Shown: positions 6,502 to 12,579 of the stretch, piece by piece
Layout: every line of letters begins with the position of its first letter
How positions within the stretch are numbered: the first letter of the stretch is position 1
Origin: Bacillota bacterium
GTDB taxonomy: Bacteria; Bacillota; Clostridia; Tissierellales; Sedimentibacteraceae
Assembly (NCBI GenBank): GCA_023416855.1
Contig: JAEZGU010000298.1
Span: forward strand, 1-14,374
Length of the DNA: 14,374 bases
Direction: 5' to 3'
The notes under the pieces: generated by a model
What the model was told of the DNA's origin: nothing
Seen by the model: only the letters and a program-made list of their open reading frames with translations
The model's database searches: none
Position numbers and translations under genes: made by a program

Positions 6502-8313
6502 TTATATAGTACTTTCAGATACTTTCAACTCAAATTGCTCTACTAATTTCTTTAATAATACTGATTGCTCACTTAGTTCTTGACTTGCAGCAGCACTTTG
6601 CTCTGCCGTAGCAGAATTTGTTTGTACGACTGCAGATATCTGCTCAATTCCCATTGTTATCTGCATTATAGAGCCAGCTTGTTCTTTAGATGCTTCTGAT
6701 ATTTCATCAACTAATTTTACTGTCTCCCTTATGCCTGCAACCATAGATTTGATTGATTCTTTAGTTTCATCTGCAATTTTAGCACCTTTCTCTACTGATT
6801 TAATTGAATTTTCAATTAAATGAGCTGTACTTTTTGCAGCTTCCGCACTTTTTGATGCTAAATTTCTTACTTCGTCAGCAACAACTGCGAATCCTTTACC
6901 TGCCGCTCCTGCTCTTGCCGCTTCTACTGCAGCATTTAATGCAAGTATATTTGTTTGGAATGCTATATCATCGATTGCTTTAATTATTTTTGATATCTCA
7001 TTTGTTGAGTTTCTAATGTCATACATAGCTTCAGTCATAAACTCAACCTGTGTAGTGCTTTTTTCAACTTCTTTTGCAGATTCTTGAGATATATTGCTTA
7101 CATTGTTAGAATTTTCTGCGTTTTGTTTAATTTGTTCTGATATTTCATTGATAGTTGCAGATAATTCCTCTATTGAGCTTGCTTGCTCTGTAGTACCTTG
7201 TGATAAAGCCTGTGCACCACCTGATACCTGACTTGCACCACTTGATACTTGCTCTGCAGCATCGTTAATTTTACTTAATGTATCATTAAATGACGACAAT
7301 ATTTTTTCTACTGACTCTTTAATAGGAGCAAATCCTCCTATAAATTCCATACTAACTGATGTTGTTAGGTTTCCATTTGACATTTCATCTAAAACTCTAT
7401 CAATTTCTCCTACATAAAGCTTTAATGTTTTTATAGTGTTACCTATTGCTAAAGTTGCAACACCAAGTTCATCTTTTGTAATATTGCTTATTTCATAATC
7501 CAAATTACCCCTACTAATTGCTTCTGCTGCATCAGTTATATCTTTAATTGGTCTCACTAAGCTTTTAATTACAACTGCACTCAATATAACAGAAACAACA
7601 ATTCCTAAAACAGTCATAGATAATAATAAGATCATTAAATTATTGTTTGCATCATTGGCATCCTTAACAAAATTTTGTGCTATTATGTTTAAATTCTTGC
7701 TAACTCTATCCATATTATTATAAATCGAGTCTAATACAGGCATTAATTCATTGTTCATTATTTCTAATGATTGCGAATTTTTGCTATTATTTAATAGATC
7801 TACTAATTCATAGCTTATATTTGTGATTATTGCCATATCACTTTTTAACTGCTCAACAACAGTAGGATACTCATCTAAATCTTGTATTAATAGCACAAGA
7901 GATTCATTTGCAGATTTAACGCTTGAGGTTATTTCATTTGTATATTCCATCTTTAATGTTCTGCTAGATGTTGTTGTTGACTTGTAAATTGCTTTCTCTA
8001 TATTGTTTAAAGCATATCTTGTTTCCCATGATAAAATTTCACTTTCATAGCATTCATCATAAAAACGATTTATATCTTCGGAAACATTATTTATATTGTA
8101 TATAGAAATAATATTTGATAATGCGAACATTATTAATAATATTGCAAAGCATATTATTAATCTTGGTGCTATTTTAACATTTGTTATATTGATAAAGTTT
8201 AATTTTAACTTTCTTTTTTCACCGCTCTTAATTTTAAATTTTCTTTTTTCGGCTTTCTTTTCAACTTTTTTTTCTGCAATTTTATTTTTTGGTTTTCTAT
8301 TGAAAATTTTCAC
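6502..8313 (-). CDS. Methyl-accepting chemotaxis protein with extended basic cytoplasmic N-terminus
   Basis: This is a transmembrane chemoreceptor that controls CheA through CheW. Domains over 603 residues: a Lys/Arg-rich cytoplasmic tail (1-49, about 18 basic residues), TM1 (about 50-71), an extracytoplasmic helical sensor region of the four-helix-bundle type (about 72-224), TM2 (about 226-250), HAMP (about 251-303), a second HAMP-like segment with EMSNGNLTTSVSMEFIGGFAPIK (about 304-350), and the long signalling hairpin. The hairpin tip with the conserved AFQTNILALNAAVEAARAG is at 451-469, followed by GKGFAVVADEVRNLA. There is no C-terminal NWETF-type tether for CheR. The start is GTG at 8313, behind GGGGGAG. 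The ligand cannot be told from the sequence. The receptor sits between two cheW genes, 23 bases after the first and 10 before the second. Confidence 0.95.
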   Translation of the reverse strand: MKIFNRKPKNKIAEKKVEKKAEKRKFKIKSGEKRKLKLNFINITNVKIAPRLIICFAILLIMFALSNIISIYNINNVSEDINRFYDECYESEILSWETRYALNNIEKAIYKSTTTSSRTLKMEYTNEITSSVKSANESLVLLIQDLDEYPTVVEQLKSDMAIITNISYELVDLLNNSKNSQSLEIMNNELMPVLDSIYNNMDRVSKNLNIIAQNFVKDANDANNNLMILLLSMTVLGIVVSVILSAVVIKSLVRPIKDITDAAEAISRGNLDYEISNITKDELGVATLAIGNTIKTLKLYVGEIDRVLDEMSNGNLTTSVSMEFIGGFAPIKESVEKILSSFNDTLSKINDAAEQVSSGASQVSGGAQALSQGTTEQASSIEELSATINEISEQIKQNAENSNNVSNISQESAKEVEKSTTQVEFMTEAMYDIRNSTNEISKIIKAIDDIAFQTNILALNAAVEAARAGAAGKGFAVVADEVRNLASKSAEAAKSTAHLIENSIKSVEKGAKIADETKESIKSMVAGIRETVKLVDEISEASKEQAGSIMQITMGIEQISAVVQTNSATAEQSAAASQELSEQSVLLKKLVEQFELKVSESTI

Positions 8314-8336
8314 TTTTCTCCCCCTATATTTAGCAA

Positions 8337-8834
8337 TTAATTTATTGTTGTTATAAATTCTATTTCTTTTTCATTAAGTATTTTTTTCAAATCTATTAAC
8401 AAAACAATATAATTGTTTAACTTAGCAATTCCCGTAATAAAAGTATTTGTGTAGTCATTGCCCATATGTGGAGGATTCGAAATATTATCATTGTCTATGT
8501 TAGTTACTTCATTTACAGCATCAACTATAAAGCCTATGTAAGAACCATTAATATTTGTTACTATTATACATGTTCTTTCATTGTAACCAATTTCTTCCTT
8601 CTTTAATCTAAGTCTAACATCAATTATCGGTATGATTGTTCCTCTTAAATTAATAACACCTTTCGCGTATGAAGGAAATTCTGGAACAGCAGTAATTTCC
8701 TGCATTCCAACTATTTGAACTACATCTGCTATAGAAATTCCAAACAATTGATTATCCGTGTAAAAAGTAAGATACTTTCCTTTTAGTGTATCCTCGTCTA
8801 AATTGCTATTTAAAATATTCAAATTATCTTGCAC
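8337..8834 (-). CDS. cheW: CheW-like chemotaxis coupling protein (first copy)
   Basis: This 165-residue single-domain CheW protein couples receptors to the CheA kinase. The core reads FPSYAKGVINLRGTIIPIIDVRLRL (about 53-77), an excellent match to the family GxxNLRGxxxPVIDLRxR motif. It is followed by RTCIIVTNINGSYIGFIVDAVNEVTNI (about 88-114). The start is GTG at 8834 with GAGGTG a few bases upstream; the next in-frame candidates would remove the first strand. It keeps the consensus better than the second CheW of the same operon, so this copy is more likely the classical array component. It is first in the operon and follows a sigma-D type promoter at 8865-8891. Confidence 0.93.
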   Translation of the reverse strand: MQDNLNILNSNLDEDTLKGKYLTFYTDNQLFGISIADVVQIVGMQEITAVPEFPSYAKGVINLRGTIIPIIDVRLRLKKEEIGYNERTCIIVTNINGSYIGFIVDAVNEVTNIDNDNISNPPHMGNDYTNTFITGIAKLNNYIVLLIDLKKILNEKEIEFITTIN

Positions 8835-8864
8835 GTAATCACCTCATTTTATATTCTTTATATA

Positions 8865-8891
8865 ATATCGTCATGATTGCCCAAAATTTTA
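8865..8891 (-). promoter_or_regulatory. Sigma-D (sigma-28) promoter of the cheW-mcp-cheW operon
   Basis: On the minus strand TAAA (8891-8888), a spacer of exactly 15 bases and GACGATAT (8872-8865) fit the flagellar sigma consensus TAAA-N15-GCCGATAT with one mismatch in the -10 element. It lies 30 bases before the cheW start and just beyond the terminator of the preceding gene pair. The chemotaxis genes would thus be switched on together with the late flagellar operon. Confidence 0.82.
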
Positions 8892-8935
8892 GTATAATTT
8901 TTTTATAATTTTAAATACTATTTTAAATTTAAAAT

Positions 8936-8955
8936 GCGGACATATGTATGTCCGC
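8936..8955 (-). terminator. Intrinsic terminator after the ComFB-domain gene
   Basis: GCGGACAT (8936-8943) and ATGTCCGC (8948-8955) form a perfect 8-bp, GC-containing stem with a 4-base loop in otherwise AT-only DNA. On the minus strand it is followed by ATTTTAAATTT, an imperfect T-run. It lies about 65 bases after the ComFB gene and before the sigma-D promoter, so it separates the two units. Confidence 0.7.
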
Positions 8956-9019
8956 TAAATAGGAAAACCGTTCTTTTTTATAGGTTCAAGAAGAAAGATT
9001 TAATGCATGTTAACATCAA

Positions 9020-9469
9020 TTAGTGCCTCGGATTTTTACGCACTTTAAGAACTGCCTTAATAACTTCTGTAGTAACTTCACTACCACTTTCATTAAATTG
9101 ATGTATTTTTTCTTTAATGTTATCTTTGTTTGCCACTACATATTTAGGCTTAAGATTGTTTAGAGCAATAGCTACAATATCTTCCTTACATCTATCGCAT
9201 CTACAACAATTCATTTTTTTGAGAGTTGCATCAAGTTTGTTAAGTACAAGTTTTTCCGTTACATTGTATAATATAACTTCATCTTTTTCATCTCTAATTA
9301 GATTCAACTCTTTGTTTTGAAAAATTGCTTCAGTTGAGTTATTATTCTCAACAATAGATTCTATTGACTCGTTTCTGTCGCTCTGTTCTATTTCATCCTT
9401 CTTCATATTAGAAGGCATTATTTTTTTATACATAGATTCTCTGTCAAAAGTTTTCTTAATTTTCGCCAT
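9020..9469 (-). CDS. ComFB-domain protein (possible cyclic-dinucleotide sensor)
   Basis: The 149-residue product has a polar, charged N-terminal half (1-66) of low complexity and a C-terminal ComFB-like domain (about 67-149). The domain begins with YNVTEKLVLNKLDATLKKM and continues with CCRCDRCKEDIVAIALNNLKPKYV (88-111). This fits the ComFB pattern CxCxxCxxDVxAlaLNxLPPxYV, with Cys88, 89, 91 and 94 as possible zinc ligands. ComFB was named from the B. subtilis competence operon. Proteins with this domain have been reported as cyclic-dinucleotide receptors in cyanobacteria; function here is unproven. I chose ATG at 9469 (AGAGGA, 7 bases of spacing) over an in-frame TTG at 9487 inside the ATPase gene. 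It starts one base after the ParA stop, so the two are almost certainly co-translated. No ComFA or ComFC neighbour is present. Confidence 0.78.
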   Translation of the reverse strand: MAKIKKTFDRESMYKKIMPSNMKKDEIEQSDRNESIESIVENNNSTEAIFQNKELNLIRDEKDEVILYNVTEKLVLNKLDATLKKMNCCRCDRCKEDIVAIALNNLKPKYVVANKDNIKEKIHQFNESGSEVTTEVIKAVLKVRKNPRH

Positions 9470-9470
9470 C

Positions 9471-10232
9471 TTACAATCCTCTTTCAATAAGCTCTTCTAC
9501 TAAATCCATATAATCCTTTGCAGCACCGTTTTTAGGTGAATAGTTATAAATATCCTGTTGATTGGTTTGTGCCTCCATAACTGCAACACTAGATCTAATT
9601 GTAGTTTTGAATATTTCTGTATTTAACTGTTCTGCTATTAGTTCAGCAGTACCTTTGATTTCTCTACTTAAAATAGTTCTTTTATTAAATTTTGTAAGCA
9701 CTATTCCCTCTACTTTAACATTAGGATTGCAATATTTTCTGACTCTGTCTATTGTTTCAGACAGTTGTGCTATCCCTTGCAAACTAAAAATATCTGCAAG
9801 CATAGGTATGATAATATAATCAGATGCAGTAAACGCATTCACAGTTAAAATACTTAATGCTGGAGGTGTATCTAAAAAAATATAATCATATTTATCTTTA
9901 ACTGATGACAATGCTTCTTTCAACAAATATTCTCTTCCTGTCTGAGTAAATTCTAATTCAATTCCACTTAATAAAATATTGGATGATATTACATCAAAGG
10001 ATTGCATTTTCTGTATAGAAAAAGAGGTCTTTGCTTCTCCTTTTAATATTTCATAAATAGTTGGACACTCTTCAGTCTCTGCACCTGCACTAAAGCTTAA
10101 ATTAGACTGAGGATCCAAGTCCACACACAAAACCTTGTAACCTTTTAGTTTAAAACCTGCAGCAACAGCACCTGTAGTAGTGGTTTTTCCTACTCCACCT
10201 TTTTGATTTGTAATAGAAATTATCTTAGCCAT
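9471..10232 (-). CDS. ParA/Soj-type Walker ATPase, orphan
   Basis: ParA ATPases dimerise on ATP, bind the nucleoid or another surface, and position plasmids, chromosomes or large complexes such as chemoreceptor arrays. The product has 253 residues and no DNA-binding extension. Motifs seen: the deviant Walker A KGGVGKTTT (11-19) with signature Lys11, Walker A' VLCVDLDPQSNLS (34-46), Walker B YDYIFLDTPPALS (115-127), and a C-terminal helix with KDYMDLVEELIERGL. It resembles chromosomal Soj proteins, but no parB or parS-like gene follows. Instead its partner is the ComFB-domain gene, one base downstream, with chemotaxis and flagellar operons beyond. A role in placing motility machinery is attractive but inferred; a plasmid-like or chromosome role cannot be excluded. 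ATG at 10232 has AAGGAG about 10 bases upstream. Confidence 0.88.
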   Translation of the reverse strand: MAKIISITNQKGGVGKTTTTGAVAAGFKLKGYKVLCVDLDPQSNLSFSAGAETEECPTIYEILKGEAKTSFSIQKMQSFDVISSNILLSGIELEFTQTGREYLLKEALSSVKDKYDYIFLDTPPALSILTVNAFTASDYIIIPMLADIFSLQGIAQLSETIDRVRKYCNPNVKVEGIVLTKFNKRTILSREIKGTAELIAEQLNTEIFKTTIRSSVAVMEAQTNQQDIYNYSPKNGAAKDYMDLVEELIERGL

Positions 10233-10274
10233 TAAAACGAACTCCTTAAAATAATTTTCGACACAGTTTTTTAA

Positions 10275-10303
10275 ATTGTAACAAAAAAATCATATTTTAA
10301 CAA
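10275..10303 (-). promoter_or_regulatory. Sigma-A type promoter for parA-comFB, overlapping a terminator
   Basis: On the minus strand TTGTTA (10303-10298), a 17-base spacer and TACAAT (10280-10275) give a good housekeeping promoter, about 43 bases before the ParA start codon. The -35 box lies in the loop and inner stem of the upstream operon's terminator. Transcripts reaching the terminator and initiation at this promoter therefore use the same DNA. Confidence 0.6.
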
Positions 10304-10313
10304 TATGATTTTT
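10285..10313 (-). terminator. Intrinsic terminator after the MocA-YqeB fusion gene
   Basis: AAAAATCATATT (10285-10296) pairs perfectly with AATATGATTTTT (10302-10313) around a 5-base loop. On the minus strand the 12-bp stem merges into seven T residues (10289-10283). It lies about 40 bases after the stop of the fusion gene and ends the yqeC operon. Confidence 0.8.
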
Positions 10314-10351
10314 GACAAATCCCTTATATAACTTAAATATTCTTCTTTTAT

Positions 10352-11749
10352 TTATATATTTTTACTTTTTTGATTAATAGAAATAAGTATAGCTTCTAAA
10401 ACCGCTCCACCTATAGCTCGTGCCTTGTCTGATATAGTATAACAATAATCAATCTTACCTCTTGGGTCTATGTCACCAATTTTTTGTCCTTCAGTGACAT
10501 AAAGATTATCTTTAATTAAACCTCTTACTATACCATCTATTTTTGCATTTATGCTTTTATTATTTACATGGCCGATTACATCGCCCTTTTTTACCACATC
10601 ACCAATTTTGTTGTGGAATTTAATTATCCCTTCATCTGGTGAATATAATACTCTTTCAACTGTATATCCATCTATATCATTAGGTTCTCCTGTATTCTCT
10701 TCAGCAAACCCACTAAAAATCAATCTACCTAAATTATGACCTCTATTACTTTCTATAACTATGTGTACGTCAGCTCCTGCTTCAAACCCAGGTCCTACTG
10801 CTATAGTTATAGGTGCAACATTCTTATTCATACCTGTATTTTTCTTAGCAATAATTGCGTCTACAACCGCAAATGGATTTAACTTTTTAATATATGAACC
10901 TATTGGATCTACTACAACCGGTATATAATCCTTTGACCATGCTTCATATATTTCTTGAACATTTTTAACATAAACAGATGTAATACCTTCAACTTCTACT
11001 TTATTGTTATATATTGCTTCAGAAAAACTAACTGCCCTTCTAATAGATGTTGGTTTTTCGATTTCAAGCACCAATACCCTAAAACCGGTATTGTGTAGCT
11101 TCTGAATTATACCTGATGCTATATCTCCCCCGCTTTTAACTACTATTACTTCCCCTTTCATACGATCACCCCAATTTACAACTTTATAATAATCATCCAT
11201 CGTATCTATATCAATATGTTCCCTATCAGATTTTATATTAACTTTTACTATTTCTTCAATATGCTTATTAATTACTGCTTTTCCTCCCACATCACCAACT
11301 AAGTTAAGAAGTTCTTCCTTTAATTTGTGTGGAAAAATTACCGGATTACCATTGCTTCCGTTATAGCATGCTACAATTATTTTGTCCCGATTGTCGTTAA
11401 AAGAATCATATAATTTTTTAATTGTTTTAATTTTAATAAATGGTTGATCTGAAACAAAAAACATATAGCCGTCCGAACTGCTTAAATTTTCTAAACCAAC
11501 CTTTATTGAAACACTCTGTCCTAAATTAGATTTTATATTTTTTTTTGTTTTAAATTCTAATTCTTCTGCATAGTTTAATATGTCTTTGTCATTTGCAATT
11601 ACAATAATTTCATAAAAAAGATCTCTGCATTCATTTATTGTATTGAGTATGTGTTTATAAATTTCAAAACCATCTATTTTCATCATAAGCTTATTATGAT
11701 TCATTCTTTTTGACTGTCCTGCAGCCATTACAATTGCGCTAACCTTCAT
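10352..11749 (-). CDS. MocA-like nucleotidyltransferase fused to YqeB (selenium-dependent molybdenum hydroxylase accessory)
   Basis: Two proteins that are usually separate are read here as one 465-residue ORF. Residues 1-192 are a MobA/MocA-type NTP transferase: MAAGQSKRMN (8-17) with Lys20, VSDQPF (99-104), NGNPVIFP (133-140) and IDIDTMDDY (179-187). This family attaches CMP or GMP to molybdopterin. Residues 197-465 match the YqeB/EF2563 family tied to selenium-dependent molybdenum hydroxylases: VVKSGGDIASGII (203-215), VVVDP (278-282), VGPGFEAGADVH (318-329), and a biotinyl-like GDVVKKGDVIG segment (383-393). At residue 197 there is an ATG (11161-11159) with GGGGTG at the right distance, so separate YqeB may also be made. 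The gene overlaps yqeC by 11 bases and starts behind AGAGGA. The hydroxylase itself is not in the window. Confidence 0.88.
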   Translation of the reverse strand: MKVSAIVMAAGQSKRMNHNKLMMKIDGFEIYKHILNTINECRDLFYEIIVIANDKDILNYAEELEFKTKKNIKSNLGQSVSIKVGLENLSSSDGYMFFVSDQPFIKIKTIKKLYDSFNDNRDKIIVACYNGSNGNPVIFPHKLKEELLNLVGDVGGKAVINKHIEEIVKVNIKSDREHIDIDTMDDYYKVVNWGDRMKGEVIVVKSGGDIASGIIQKLHNTGFRVLVLEIEKPTSIRRAVSFSEAIYNNKVEVEGITSVYVKNVQEIYEAWSKDYIPVVVDPIGSYIKKLNPFAVVDAIIAKKNTGMNKNVAPITIAVGPGFEAGADVHIVIESNRGHNLGRLIFSGFAEENTGEPNDIDGYTVERVLYSPDEGIIKFHNKIGDVVKKGDVIGHVNNKSINAKIDGIVRGLIKDNLYVTEGQKIGDIDPRGKIDYCYTISDKARAIGGAVLEAILISINQKSKNI

Positions 11750-12458
11750 GGTATTCCTCTTTCTTCAAAGAACCATATAGTATTTGAAAATTACAATTAA
11801 ATTCTTTTAAATACGCAATGAGTTTCTTTGAATTTATAATATCTTCTTTTGCATCCGCTTTGTTTAAAAACAAATATTGATAACCTTTTGAATTTTTAAA
11901 TATCCCATTTTTATTTGTACATATTTCCTTTATGGATTCAAAATTAAGATATTTACTGTTTTTTATCAATATATTAAATTCATCAAAATTATATACTAAA
12001 CTTGGATCTATGCTTTTACATATTAAATTTGAAGGTATAATACCTATTGTTTTATTGGTAGCATTTAATATGACCGGTTCATTTTCCCTCCATCCTTTTA
12101 AAGGAAGTCCGCGTGACCCATCTGCCTCTATTAATATTATATCGAATGATTTTTTTAAAATGTCTAAATCTTTGTTGTCTATACCTATTAATTTATTATT
12201 ATCCTCATCTAAATCTTTTGCAATTACAGCAATATTCTTCTTATCATTGTTTAAACTTTTTTCAAAACTATCAATATTTGTATGTATATCATAATCACCA
12301 ACTGGCATATAAATTTTAGTGCTTGTTGTAACAAGAACTTTATATCTTTCTTTTAATTCATGTGCCAGCTTCAACATTAGCGTAGTTTTTCCACCACTTC
12401 CAACTATGGAGACAATGTCACCTTTACTAATATCAAATATATCAGATAAATTAACCAT
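11739..12458 (-). CDS. yqeC: Selenium cofactor biosynthesis protein YqeC
   Basis: YqeC belongs to the gene set that co-occurs with SelD, YqeB and selenium-dependent molybdenum hydroxylases. It is thought to help prepare the labile selenium-containing cofactor; its exact reaction is unsettled. The 239-residue product shows a P-loop, VSIVGSGGKTTLMLKL (16-31), the family motif LIEADGSRGLPLKGWRENEP (109-128), which in relatives often reads KAP instead of KGW, and FLNKAD (197-202), a G4-like nucleotide motif. I chose ATG at 12458, behind AAGAAGGGA. An upstream in-frame start at 12536 would place the groEL terminator and the promoter inside the gene. The 3' end overlaps the MocA-YqeB gene by 11 bases, indicating coupling. 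Confidence 0.9.
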   Translation of the reverse strand: MVNLSDIFDISKGDIVSIVGSGGKTTLMLKLAHELKERYKVLVTTSTKIYMPVGDYDIHTNIDSFEKSLNNDKKNIAVIAKDLDEDNNKLIGIDNKDLDILKKSFDIILIEADGSRGLPLKGWRENEPVILNATNKTIGIIPSNLICKSIDPSLVYNFDEFNILIKNSKYLNFESIKEICTNKNGIFKNSKGYQYLFLNKADAKEDIINSKKLIAYLKEFNCNFQILYGSLKKEEYHEG

Positions 12459-12507
12459 AAAATTCCCTTCTTTTCCCTGAGCAAAGTGAAGGATCCCACT
12501 TAAATTA

Positions 12508-12536
12508 AGTTTATCACTTAATAGCAAAAATGTCAT
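12508..12536 (-). promoter_or_regulatory. Candidate promoter for yqeC inside the groEL terminator arm
   Basis: On the minus strand ATGACA (12536-12531, one mismatch to TTGACA), a 17-base spacer and TAAACT (12513-12508, four of six) form a moderate sigma-A promoter about 50 bases before the yqeC start. The -35 box is part of the terminator's 3' stem arm. The -10 element is weak, so the assignment is tentative. Confidence 0.4.
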
Positions 12537-12555
12537 CCGTTTTAGGATGACATTT
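12528..12555 (-). terminator. Intrinsic terminator after groEL
   Basis: AAATGTCATCC (12528-12538) pairs exactly with GGATGACATTT (12545-12555) around a 6-base loop. On the minus strand the 11-bp stem is followed by a run of five T residues (12530-12526) that partly belongs to the stem. It lies 24 bases beyond the groEL stop codon and ends the groESL operon. Confidence 0.85.
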
Positions 12556-12579
12556 CATTGTATTTTATTAATTATGATA

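Noticed and set aside
9007..9016. ATGTTAACAT palindrome near the end of the ComFB gene, sharing half-sites with the Rex-like site
   Set aside because: It lacks the 4-base spacer, lies just downstream of a stop codon with no promoter near, and a 10-bp palindrome is expected by chance in AT-rich DNA.
9020..9469. Natural competence locus
   Set aside because: Only the ComFB-like domain is present. No comFA, comFC or DNA uptake gene is nearby, so the name alone does not indicate competence.
9471..10232. Reading the ParA gene as part of a chromosome-partition parAB locus or an integrated plasmid
   Set aside because: No ParB-like gene, no parS-like repeats and no replication gene are seen, and composition matches the surroundings.
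12459..12536. Upstream extension of yqeC by 26 residues
   Set aside because: It would include the groEL terminator and lacks a ribosome site. The shorter form from 12458 has a good site and the family N-terminus.
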